From: Sinorhizobium alkalisoli
Lineage (GTDB): Bacteria; Pseudomonadota; Alphaproteobacteria; Rhizobiales; Rhizobiaceae
Reading direction: 5' to 3'
NCBI RefSeq assembly: GCF_008932245.1
Contig: NZ_CP034909.1
Location: 3,626,235 to 3,690,234 of the forward strand
DNA length: 64,000 nucleotides
Part shown: positions 41,084-49,172 of the stretch, one piece after another
Layout: each line of letters begins with the position of its first letter
Numbering within the stretch: position 1 is the first letter of the stretch
Position numbers and translations under genes: made by a program
Notes under the pieces: generated by a model
Database searches by the model: none
Told to the model about the DNA's origin: nothing
The model's input: the letters and a program-made list of their open reading frames with translations, nothing else

Positions 41084-42007
41084 TCATCTGGCTTCGGATT
41101 GTCTTTTCAGGCGGCTCCGCTTCCTGGGGACAGGGAGCGCCAAGATGGCGACCGCGGCAAGGACGAAGCCGATGCCGAGCATCTGGTTGGAGGTCAAGGG
41201 CTCCCCGAGTATCACGGCGGCAAGGAGCACGGCGGAGACGGGCGCAACGGCCGTGAAGACCGAAGCTTCGGTGCCGCTAACTTTCGCAAGCCCGGCATAC
41301 CAGAGCAGGAAACCCCCAACCGTCGGCACGAGGGCGTAATAGGCGACGGCGACGAATGCCGACGCGGTGACCGTTTCCCGCACGGAAAGCTCCGCAAGCG
41401 CAAGCGGGGCGGCGATCGCCAGGCCGAGGATCGCCATCAACGTCGACAGGGCGAGCGGTGGGATCGCAGCTTCAAGCCGCTTGTTGAGGAGGATGAACAG
41501 GCCTTCGCAGACGACCGCGCCGAAGATCAGAAAGCTGCCGGCGAGCGAATAGGCGCCGCCGGTATGCGGCCGGAAAACGATCGCCAGAACGCCGGTCGCG
41601 GCAAACGCGATGGCCAGAAACACGAAAAGGTGGGGGCGCTCGTTGAGCACGACGACGGCGATCGCGGCGGAGACGACCGGAAGCGTGCCGATGATCACAC
41701 CGGCATCGGCGGCGGAGGTGAGTTTCAATCCGGCAATTAGCAGCGTCGTATAGCCGACGCTGCCGGCTCCCGCCTGCAGCAAGAGTATCAAACGGTCGCG
41801 TCTCGTCGGCCGCGGCCATCGCGTCCCGGTTGCCCGCATCAGCAGCAGAAAGAGGGGCAGGGCAATGGCAAAGCGCAGCGCCGTTGCCGTGAAGGGCGGC
41901 AGGCCGGAGGCGATGACCTTGCTCGCCACCACCGTGCTGCCGACCAGTGCCATCGCGAGCGACAAATAGAGATAACCGTGAAGCTGCCTTGTCATTTCCG
42001 CTGCCAT
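41084..42007 (-). CDS. EamA/DMT family transporter
   Basis: 307 residues with ten hydrophobic segments, two EamA repeats: YLSLAMALVGSTVVASKVIA and, in the second half, VAVAYYALVPTVGGFLLWYAG then TEASVFTAVAPVSAVLLAAV. Exports metabolites such as amino acids or small organic molecules; substrate unknown. The AraC-type regulator starting upstream on the same strand (66 bp away) probably controls it. Start could be MTRQLHG, four codons downstream of the one chosen. Confidence 0.88.
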   Translation of the reverse strand: MAAEMTRQLHGYLYLSLAMALVGSTVVASKVIASGLPPFTATALRFAIALPLFLLLMRATGTRWPRPTRRDRLILLLQAGAGSVGYTTLLIAGLKLTSAADAGVIIGTLPVVSAAIAVVVLNERPHLFVFLAIAFAATGVLAIVFRPHTGGAYSLAGSFLIFGAVVCEGLFILLNKRLEAAIPPLALSTLMAILGLAIAAPLALAELSVRETVTASAFVAVAYYALVPTVGGFLLWYAGLAKVSGTEASVFTAVAPVSAVLLAAVILGEPLTSNQMLGIGFVLAAVAILALPVPRKRSRLKRQSEAR

Positions 42008-42073
42008 TTCGAGATCGACGGCGGCAGAAGAGCCGATCGGAGCGTGCCGGTCTTGAACAAAATTGCAGGGATC

Positions 42074-42886
42074 TCAATTCATGGCTTGCGCATAGGCGCC
42101 GGGCGTAAAGCCATACTTGCGCACGAAGACGCGCGTCATATGGCTCTGGTCGGCAAAGCCGCCTGCGACCGCGGCGTCCGCCAGCGGCGTACGCTTGGCG
42201 ATCAACTGCCGCACGATGTCGATCCGCCGCTGGACGAGATAGGCGTGCGGCGTAAGACCCGTCGCCCTTGTAAAGCCGCGCACCACCTGGAATCGGCTCA
42301 AGCCGCTTTGACGGGCGAGGTCCGCGAGCGAGAGAGGCGCCAGTGGATCGTCGTCGATCAAGCTGATGGCGGCGGCGATGGCTCGTGGCTCCCTGAATGA
42401 CGAGCTTCCTCCGGGGACAAGCCGCAACGCCTGCGCCAGCAGGGCGAAAGCCGAAACCTCCCAGCGCAAAGGCGAGTCCGCGCAATCCGTCGCCGTCGCG
42501 GCAGCAAAGATCGAGCGGAAGCGGGCCGCAAGCATCGCATCGCTGATCACTGGATCTGCGAATTCGCCGCGCATCCTTCGCCCTTCCGTGATATCGCTGA
42601 CGATTCCTTCAACGAGAAACGGTTCCAGATACAGCATTTGCCAGGTACGTCCGGCATCGCCAATCGGCATGCCGTCATGCACTTCTCCGGGATTGACCGT
42701 GATCACGTCTCCCGCCTGCGCCTCAACGGTCCCACGGCCGCTCAGCGATTTCTGGGCTCCGTGCTGGATCAGGCCGATGCCGAACTGATCATGCGTGTGG
42801 CGCTGGAAGCTACAACTGGTCTGAGCCTCCACGACGTCGACGCCGGCGATGCGCCGCGGCAGCACTCTGAATTGGCCGTTCCTCAC
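42074..42886 (-). CDS. AraC family transcriptional regulator
   Basis: 270 residues. N-terminal cupin-like sensor domain (HTHDQFGIGLIQHG.., VNPGEVHDGMP) and C-terminal two helix-turn-helix motifs: SLADLARQSGLSRFQVVRGF and LADAAVAGGFADQSHMTRVF, with the conserved YGFTPGAY end. Located directly upstream of the EamA exporter in the same direction, the usual regulator/exporter pair. Divergent from the XRE-type gene. Confidence 0.88.
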   Translation of the reverse strand: MRNGQFRVLPRRIAGVDVVEAQTSCSFQRHTHDQFGIGLIQHGAQKSLSGRGTVEAQAGDVITVNPGEVHDGMPIGDAGRTWQMLYLEPFLVEGIVSDITEGRRMRGEFADPVISDAMLAARFRSIFAAATATDCADSPLRWEVSAFALLAQALRLVPGGSSSFREPRAIAAAISLIDDDPLAPLSLADLARQSGLSRFQVVRGFTRATGLTPHAYLVQRRIDIVRQLIAKRTPLADAAVAGGFADQSHMTRVFVRKYGFTPGAYAQAMN

Positions 42887-42989
42887 AATGCGTCCGGATT
42901 GTCTTTCGTTGAGCCCGATCCTGATATAGCGTTTTCCGCTCCTGCGGCAAAGCGGAGACGACCGCGCGCTTCATCCAAGGAGGTTCCCG

Positions 42990-43514
42990 ATGTCTTTCAC
43001 TGCAAGGATGCTGAGGCGTCTGCGGCTCTTGCGCGGCATGAAGCAGAGCCATGTGGCGGAACTCCTGAACGTGACGCAGGCAACCGTATCGCGTTGGGAG
43101 GCGGGTCTCTTGAGGCCTTCGGAGCGCCAGCAGATAGCCCTCGAACGCGTTTTTGCAGAGCTCGCCCCGTCGGCCGATGCCGCGCTGAAGCGGCTGGTCG
43201 AGACCTCGTCTGTCCGGCTTCATCTGATTTGCGACCTTTCTCACCGGCTGCTGGCGGCTTCGCCTCTCCGCCGCTCGGAGTGGCGGCGCGAGATGCTGGG
43301 GATGCAGATGTTCCGTTACGCATCGGAGGAAATCCGCAGCGCGGAGAGCGCGCTTGAGAGCCTCGGCTGGTACGAGAGCGGCACCGCATCGCTGGTGGTC
43401 GAGACAGGGCCGAACGGACGCGACGATGTGCCGATCGCTGCCGGACAGGTGCTTTGGGAGCGAATTCCGCTTGCGGATGGCGCCATGGCCCGCCTCGTGA
43501 CGACGCTCGGCTGA
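42990..43514 (+). CDS. XRE-type helix-turn-helix protein with PAS-like tail
   Basis: 174 residues. N-terminal XRE-type helix-turn-helix: RLRLLRGMKQSHVAELLNVT and QATVSRWEAGLLRPSERQQ. The rest (SSVRLHLICDLSHRLLAASP, REMLGMQMFRYASEEI) resembles a PAS-type sensor. AAGGAGG precedes the ATG, with good spacing. Target and signal unknown. Divergent from the AraC-type gene. Confidence 0.75.
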   Translation: MSFTARMLRRLRLLRGMKQSHVAELLNVTQATVSRWEAGLLRPSERQQIALERVFAELAPSADAALKRLVETSSVRLHLICDLSHRLLAASPLRRSEWRREMLGMQMFRYASEEIRSAESALESLGWYESGTASLVVETGPNGRDDVPIAAGQVLWERIPLADGAMARLVTTLG

Positions 43515-43600
43515 TTGCGACGCATAATTTATGCCTTGTCTCCCAAGTCGCGCCGCAACTAAGCAGGCTCGGAAAGGTGTATTAAAGCCAGGAGTGACGA

Positions 43601-44584
43601 ATGACGATACTGGTGACGGGAAGCGCCGGGCATCTCGGCGAGGCGTTGATGCGCACGCTCCGCGGACAGCGTCGCCCCGTGTGCGGCATCGATCTCAAGC
43701 CTTCGGCCTTCACCGATCTCGTTGGTTCGATCACCGATCCCGCCTTCGTCCACCACGCACTGAAGGGGACGCGCGCGGTGGTCCATGCGGCGACGCTGCA
43801 CAAGCCGCATGTCGCCACGCACAGCTATTCCGAGTTCGTCGACACCAACATCGCCGGAACGCTCAACCTGCTCGATGCGGCGGCGAAAACCGGGGTCGAC
43901 GCTTTCGTCTTCACCAGCACCACCAGCGCCTTCGGCTCAGCCTTGACGCCGGCTCCCGACGCGCCGGCGGCCTGGATCACCGAGGAAGTCGCATCCATTC
44001 CGCGCAATATCTACGGCACCAGCAAGGTGGCTGCCGAAGGCTTCTGTGAGCTCTTCGCCCGCCGACATGGGCTACCGGTCATCATCCTGCGCACCTCGCG
44101 CTTCTTTCCCGAGGCGGACGACGACGCCGATATCCGCAGCCGCTTCGAGACGGCCAACGCCCAGGCGAACGAGCTGCTCTATCGCCGCGTCGACATAGAA
44201 GACGTGGTAAGCGCCCACTTACTCGCGGCGGATCGGGCGAAGGCCGTCGGATTCGGCCTCTTCATCGTCTCGGCGCCGACGCCGTTCGCGCGCGATGATC
44301 GTTTGGAACTGCGCCGCGACGCCCCCTCCGTCGTCCATCGCCTCTACCCCGAATGCCAGGCGCTCTATGCTGAGCGCGGCTGGCAGCTCTTCCCGTCGAT
44401 CGACCGGGTCTATGTCAGCACGCGCGCCGGCGAAACGCTTGGATGGAAGCCGAAATACGACTTTCGCCACGTACTCTCCTCGCTTGCTCGCGGCAAGGAT
44501 TTCCAAAGCCCCCTGGCGCGCGCGGTCGGCTTGAAGGGCTATCATGGCACGGTCTTCGCCGATGGACCCTATCCGGTCGCGTGA
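43601..44584 (+). CDS. NAD(P)-dependent epimerase/dehydratase family oxidoreductase
   Basis: 327 residues, extended SDR fold. ILVTGSAGHLGEALMRTLRG is the dinucleotide-binding motif; AVVHAATLHKPHV, FVFTSTTSAFGSAL and the catalytic IYGTSKVAAEGFCE (YxxxK-like) follow. GGAG precedes the ATG. Substrate not evident; the fold covers nucleotide-sugar enzymes and other ketoreductases. Convergent with the GFA gene 7 bp away. Confidence 0.88.
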   Translation: MTILVTGSAGHLGEALMRTLRGQRRPVCGIDLKPSAFTDLVGSITDPAFVHHALKGTRAVVHAATLHKPHVATHSYSEFVDTNIAGTLNLLDAAAKTGVDAFVFTSTTSAFGSALTPAPDAPAAWITEEVASIPRNIYGTSKVAAEGFCELFARRHGLPVIILRTSRFFPEADDDADIRSRFETANAQANELLYRRVDIEDVVSAHLLAADRAKAVGFGLFIVSAPTPFARDDRLELRRDAPSVVHRLYPECQALYAERGWQLFPSIDRVYVSTRAGETLGWKPKYDFRHVLSSLARGKDFQSPLARAVGLKGYHGTVFADGPYPVA

Positions 44585-44590
44585 GGTCAT

Positions 44591-44992
44591 CTAGGACTCA
44601 GGTCTGCCCGGCAGTTTGCCGACATCGATCCAGGGCAGGGCGGACGAGCACCAGATCTGCGAGCGCGGCGTCAAACCCCGCCGCTGGTTGATCGTGCCTA
44701 CGCGAATGCCGATCTCCTCGGCATCGTCACCTTCACCCGTCGTATAGATCGGCGAGCCGCATTCCGGGCAGAAGAATTGCAGCCGCTTACGGCCGTTGTC
44801 GGCGATCTTGATGTAAAGCTTCGGCTCGCCTCCGGTCAGCCGAAACGAGGAACGCGGCGTGCCCACCGTGACGCGAAAGGCCGAGCCGGTCAGCTGCTGG
44901 CAGTCGGTGCAATGGCAGATCGATACCTCGTCCGGATCGATTTCCGCCTCATAGGTCACAAAGCCGCAATGGCACTGGCCGTCGATATGCAT
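44591..44992 (-). CDS. GFA family (CENP-V/GFA domain) protein
   Basis: 133 residues with the zinc-binding Cys set of the Gfa/CENP-V fold: GQCHCGFVTYEAEI, ICHCTDCQQLTGSAF and FFCPECGSPIYTTGEG. Members bind zinc and glutathione-like adducts; formaldehyde-glutathione activity has been claimed for the prototype only, so no reaction is assigned. Convergent with the epimerase gene. Confidence 0.9.
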   Translation of the reverse strand: MHIDGQCHCGFVTYEAEIDPDEVSICHCTDCQQLTGSAFRVTVGTPRSSFRLTGGEPKLYIKIADNGRKRLQFFCPECGSPIYTTGEGDDAEEIGIRVGTINQRRGLTPRSQIWCSSALPWIDVGKLPGRPES

Positions 44993-45067
44993 GGAAAGCG
45001 CCTCGTTTCCATCAGATTTTCAATCGGTCTCTATTCAATGCCAATTAGGCGGCGATTTCAAAATGCA

Positions 45068-45104
45068 ACAGCGCCGCACGTCGGAAATGACGCACGGCGC
45101 GCTA
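45068..45104. repeat. RIME-type palindrome fragment
   Basis: CAGCGCCGCACGTC..GACGCACGGCGCGCTAG, the single second palindrome of the RIME-type repeats, with mismatches. Between the GFA gene and the end of iolB. Confidence 0.5.
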
Positions 45105-45149
45105 GTCGAATACGACTGACGTTCGGAGGCTTCCGGACGGCCGACCGGC

Positions 45150-45950
45150 TCAAATGCCGGTGAACAACCACTCGTGTTCCTTGGCGTTGTGGAACTTCCA
45201 GATACGCCTCGGCCCCGCCATGACGTTGAGATAGTAGGAATCATAGCCGTGTACCGTGGCAACCGGGTGATACCCTTTTGGCACTAGCGTGACGTCGCCG
45301 TCTTCCACCGCCATGGTTTCATCGAGCGAGCGGTCGTCCGTATAGACGCGCTGCATCGCGAAGCCTTGCGGCGGGTTCAGGCGATGATAATAGGTCTCCT
45401 CGAGATAGCTTTCGGCTGGCAAGTCGTCCTGGTCGTGCTTGTGCGGCGGATAGGAGGAGGTGTGCCCGCCGGGCGTGATCACCTCGACCACGAGCAGCGA
45501 CTGCGCCGATCCGTCATCCTCCGGCATGATATTGGTGACGTAGCGGGTATTGGTACCCTTGCCGCGGGTCATCCGCGGATGCGTACCGGGGCGGATGACC
45601 TTCGACTTGAAGCCTTCGCCGCCGGGCGCTGAGCAGACGGCGAGATCGAGATCGGTCGTCGCCTCCGCCTGCCAGCGGCTGCCTTTCGGCACATAGACCG
45701 CATAGGGTTGCCCCTCGAAGGGCGTCATGCGTTCGCCGAGCTCTCCGAACGCCTCGCCATCTACGGAGATCTTCGCCTTGCCACTGACAAGTACGAGGCA
45801 GAGTTCCTTCTCGCCGGCCTCGCCACCAGTCGTCTCGCCCGCCTTCAGGCGGTTCAACGCGAAACCGACATAGGTCCAGCCAGCGCTCTCGGGCGTGACA
45901 TCCTGCATCAGGCCGGACTGTGCCTTGGGTTTGACGAGCAGTTTGGACAT
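45150..45950 (-). CDS. iolB: 5-Deoxy-glucuronate isomerase
   Basis: 266 residues, cupin-fold enzyme of myo-inositol catabolism that isomerises 5-deoxy-glucuronate to 2-deoxy-5-keto-gluconate. Strong family blocks: MTPFEGQPYAVYVPKGSRW, VEVITPGGHTSSYPPHKHDQ (metal ligands), ESYLEETYYHRLNPPQGFAM and YYLNVMAGPRRIWKFHN. Last gene of the iolC-D-E-B series; 197 bp separate it from iolE, and this gap contains a palindromic repeat. Confidence 0.96.
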   Translation of the reverse strand: MSKLLVKPKAQSGLMQDVTPESAGWTYVGFALNRLKAGETTGGEAGEKELCLVLVSGKAKISVDGEAFGELGERMTPFEGQPYAVYVPKGSRWQAEATTDLDLAVCSAPGGEGFKSKVIRPGTHPRMTRGKGTNTRYVTNIMPEDDGSAQSLLVVEVITPGGHTSSYPPHKHDQDDLPAESYLEETYYHRLNPPQGFAMQRVYTDDRSLDETMAVEDGDVTLVPKGYHPVATVHGYDSYYLNVMAGPRRIWKFHNAKEHEWLFTGI

Positions 45951-45983
45951 TTCGGTCTCCTGATCTTGCGTACTTGTGTGCCT

Positions 45984-46118
45984 ACCCCCTCTCCCCGCTC
46001 GCGAGGAGAGGGGACGCGGCGGCGGCGCGGCATATCCCTTCTCCCCGCAAGCGGGGAAAAGGTGCCCGGTCCACCCTCCGCAACTGCTGTGGAGGACGGG
46101 CAGGGCGGATGAGGGGCG
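45984..46118. repeat. GC-rich palindromic repeat between iolE and iolB
   Basis: Three hairpins: CCCCTCTCC..GGAGAGGGG, TTCTCCCCGC-AA-GCGGGGAAAA, and TGCCCGGTCCACCCTCCGCA..TGGAGGACGGGCAGGG. The last is nearly identical to the core of the element inside the di-heme gene (19641-19719). Confidence 0.75.
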
Positions 46119-46147
46119 TTCCTGCCAGGCGCGGCGGCCGGATGAGC

Positions 46148-47047
46148 TTACCTATCCAACCCCGCCTCCTTCGCAAACGCCTTCAGCGACTTCAGCCCGA
46201 GCGACTGGTATTCGAACGGGTTGCGCACCGCCGAATCCTGTTCGGCCTCGATGACCAGCCAGCCGTCATAGCCGTGCTCGGCGGCGATTTTCAGCACCGG
46301 CAGGAAGTCGACGCCGCCCTCCGCGTCACCGGGCACGGTGAAGACTCCGCGCCGCACCCCTTCGAGGAAGGAGAGCCCTTCGCTCTCGACCACCTTGCGG
46401 ACGGCCGGGCGGACGTTCTTGCAGTGGATGTGGCGGACGCGATTCATGTATTTGCGCGCCAATTCCGCCGGATCGGAGCCCCCGAACAAAGCATGGCCGG
46501 TATCGAGCAGCAGCTTGGTCGCAGGACCCGTGTGCTGCATCAGAAGGTCTATCTCTTCGCCGGACTGGACGATCGTGCCCATGTGGTGATGATAGACGAG
46601 GTCGATACCCTGGGCGGCGCAATATTGTGCGACCGCCTCGAGCTCGGCGCCGAACTTCTGCCACTGGTTCGCCGGCAGCACCGGCTTGTCCTTGACGAGC
46701 GATTTGGAGTCGTCGCCGTGGATCGCGTTCGAGGTCTCGCAGACGATCGCCACCTTGCAGCCATTGTGCTTCAACAGGTCAAGATGCGGCTGGATCGCCT
46801 TCTTCTCGGCCTCGACGTCATGGGTGAGCAGGTTGGTGGAGTGCCAGCCGGAAACGAAGACGAGGTCGTAGGAGGCGAGCTTCTGCTTCAATTCCTCCGG
46901 ATCGGCGGGCATCTTGTGGCCCTTCTCGATGCCGTCGAAGCCGATCCTCTGGCAATCGGAAAGGCAATCCTCGAGCGTCAGATGCGCGCCGATCGTTTGG
47001 TCGTCGTCATTGCTCCAGGCAATCGGGTTGGTTCCGTAGCGGATCAT
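46148..47047 (-). CDS. iolE: Myo-inosose-2 dehydratase
   Basis: 299-residue TIM-barrel enzyme that dehydrates 2-keto-myo-inositol (inosose) to the diketo product in inositol breakdown. Blocks: [84 protein letters not shown] and [12 protein letters not shown] with the metal-binding Glu and His residues typical of this xylose isomerase-like family. Normal length. Confidence 0.96.
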   Translation of the reverse strand: MIRYGTNPIAWSNDDDQTIGAHLTLEDCLSDCQRIGFDGIEKGHKMPADPEELKQKLASYDLVFVSGWHSTNLLTHDVEAEKKAIQPHLDLLKHNGCKVAIVCETSNAIHGDDSKSLVKDKPVLPANQWQKFGAELEAVAQYCAAQGIDLVYHHHMGTIVQSGEEIDLLMQHTGPATKLLLDTGHALFGGSDPAELARKYMNRVRHIHCKNVRPAVRKVVESEGLSFLEGVRRGVFTVPGDAEGGVDFLPVLKIAAEHGYDGWLVIEAEQDSAVRNPFEYQSLGLKSLKAFAKEAGLDR

Positions 47048-47094
47048 CGCTTTTTACTTTCTGTTTCGCGTCTGCTTGATAGTTCGTTGTCTGT

Positions 47095-47236
47095 TGCGGG
47101 CGGGGGCGACGGCGCTCCTCATCCGGCTGCCCGTGCTCCGCAGCAACTGTTCCTACAACTGCGGAGAATGGGACCGCCACCCTCTCCCCGCTTGCGGGGA
47201 GAGGGCTAGTCCCGGGTTGAACCCGAGGAGAGGGGC
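47095..47236. repeat. GC-rich palindromic repeat between iolD and iolE
   Basis: CTCCGCAGCAACTG..CAACTGCGGAG (about 47135-47166) and a perfect hairpin CCCTCTCCCCGC-TT-GCGGGGAGAGGG (47180-47205), plus CCCGGGTTGAACCCGAGGAGAGG. Same type as 45984-46118. Interrupts the iolD-iolE interval of the operon. Confidence 0.65.
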
Positions 47237-47247
47237 CATTGCCGTGC

Positions 47248-49101
47248 TTAGCCGAAGCGCTGCGACATCAGCGCCTTCTCGTAGCCCTTCCGCGCCGTTT
47301 TTACCTGTTCGCGCTCAGAAACCTCCGGAACCGCCACGTCCCACCAGTGACCTCCGGCTTCCGTCGTGATCAGCGGGTCCGTGTCGATGACGATGACGGT
47401 CGTGCGCGGTTCGCTGGCGGTTTCCGCAAGCGCTGCTTCCAGTTCCGGGATCGAGCCGACCTTGCGGGTGACGGCGCCCATCGCAGCGGCATGCGCGGCA
47501 AAATCGATCTGCGGCAGTTCCACGTGGTGGGTGTCCCTGAGCAGATTGTTGAAGTTGGCGCCGCCGGTTTCCACCTGGAGCCGGTTGATGCAGCCGTAGC
47601 CGGCATTGTCGAGGAGCACGATGGTGAACTTTGCGCCGAGCATGATGGACGAGGCGATCTCGGAGTTCAGCATCATGTAGCTGCCGTCGCCGACCATGAC
47701 GATCACGTCGCGCTCCGGCTGGGCGAGCTTGACGCCGAGGCCACCCGCCACTTCATAGCCCATGGTCGAGAAACCGTATTCCAGATGGTAGCCGCCGGGC
47801 TCTTCCGCCTGCCAGAGCTTGTGCAACTCGCCGGGCAGCCCGCCGGCCGCGCAGACGAGCGTCGTCTTCCGGCCGCCGCGGGTGCGTTGCACGGCGCCGA
47901 TCACCTGGGCGTCCGAGGGCAGGGCCGCATTGGTAGTTGCCGTTGCCTTGTCGGCGGCCTCCATCCACTCGGCCTTCGCAGCCTTGGCCCTCTCGGTCCA
48001 GGCGCTGTCGGCCTTGTGCTCACCAAGCCCCGCCGAGATTCGGGCGAGCCCGACTCGCGCGTCTGAGATCAACGGCAGGCCGTCGTGCTTGGCGGCGTCG
48101 AAGGGCTGGATGTTCAGGCCGACGATCTTCAGTCCGTCATTCTTGAAAAGCGCCCAGGAACCGGTGGTGAAGTCCTGAAGTCGCGAGCCGACGGCAAGCA
48201 CCACATCGGTCTCTTCCGCAAGCCTGTTGGACGCGGAGGTTCCGGTGACGCCGACCGAACCCATATTGAGCGGATGCGAATGCGGCAGCGACGACTTGCC
48301 GGCCTGCGTCTCGACCACCGGAATGCCGTGCTTCTCCGCGAAGGCGGCAAGCTCCGCGCTCGCCTCCGAATAGAGCACGCCGCCGCCGGCGATGATAATC
48401 GGCTTCTTCGCGCCCTGAAGCGTCGCGATCGCCGCGGCGAGCTCGTCGGGATCGGGCTCGATGCGGCGTGGCACCCAGACCTTCTCATCGAAGAAGGATT
48501 GCGGATAGTCATAGGCCTCCGCCTGGACGTCCTGGCAGAGCGAGAGCGTCACCGGGCCGCAGTCGGCCGGGTCGGTCAGAACCTGCATGGCACGACGAAG
48601 CGCCGGTATGATCTGCTCGGGCCGGGTGATGCGGTCGAAATAGCGTGAGACCGGCCGGAAGCAGTCATTGGCCGAGATCGAGCCGTCGCCGAAGCTTTCG
48701 ACCTGCTGCAGCACCGGATCCGGTCGGCGATTGGCGAAGACGTCGCCGGGCAGGAACAGGACGGGCAGACGGTTGACATGGGCAAGCGCTGCCGAAGTCA
48801 CCATGTTAAGCGCGCCCGGACCGATCGAGGTCGTGCAGGCCATGAAGCGACGCCGGAAACTCGCCTTGGCAAAGGCAATGGCTGCGTTTGCCATGCCCTG
48901 TTCGTTCTGGGCACGGTAGGTCGGCAGGGTTTCGCGCACGGAATAGAGCGCCTCGCCGACGCCGGCGACGTTGCCGTGGCCGAAAATAGCGAAGACGCCA
49001 CCGAAGATCGGTACGCGCTCGCCCTCGATCACCGTCATTTGCCGTGTGAGGAACCGCGCCACGGCCTGTGCCATGGTCAGGCGCACGGTTTTCTGACTCA
49101 T
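47248..49101 (-). CDS. iolD: 3D-(3,5/4)-trihydroxycyclohexane-1,2-dione hydrolase
   Basis: 617-residue thiamine-diphosphate-dependent enzyme that opens the cyclohexanedione ring in inositol catabolism. The N-terminal block GVFAIFGHGNVAGVGEALY, the central KPIIIAGGGVLYSEAS and the C-terminal TPP region EYGFSTMGYEVAGGLGVKLA with VIVMVGDGSYMMLNSEI are clear. The conserved Glu activating TPP is expected near residue 70. Length normal for IolD. Confidence 0.96.
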   Translation of the reverse strand: MSQKTVRLTMAQAVARFLTRQMTVIEGERVPIFGGVFAIFGHGNVAGVGEALYSVRETLPTYRAQNEQGMANAAIAFAKASFRRRFMACTTSIGPGALNMVTSAALAHVNRLPVLFLPGDVFANRRPDPVLQQVESFGDGSISANDCFRPVSRYFDRITRPEQIIPALRRAMQVLTDPADCGPVTLSLCQDVQAEAYDYPQSFFDEKVWVPRRIEPDPDELAAAIATLQGAKKPIIIAGGGVLYSEASAELAAFAEKHGIPVVETQAGKSSLPHSHPLNMGSVGVTGTSASNRLAEETDVVLAVGSRLQDFTTGSWALFKNDGLKIVGLNIQPFDAAKHDGLPLISDARVGLARISAGLGEHKADSAWTERAKAAKAEWMEAADKATATTNAALPSDAQVIGAVQRTRGGRKTTLVCAAGGLPGELHKLWQAEEPGGYHLEYGFSTMGYEVAGGLGVKLAQPERDVIVMVGDGSYMMLNSEIASSIMLGAKFTIVLLDNAGYGCINRLQVETGGANFNNLLRDTHHVELPQIDFAAHAAAMGAVTRKVGSIPELEAALAETASEPRTTVIVIDTDPLITTEAGGHWWDVAVPEVSEREQVKTARKGYEKALMSQRFG

Positions 49102-49172
49102 TTCCTGTTTCCTCCTGGTGGCGAAGTCTTGGCTTCGCCCTTTTTTACTTGATGCCGCAGGCAGGTTATCCC

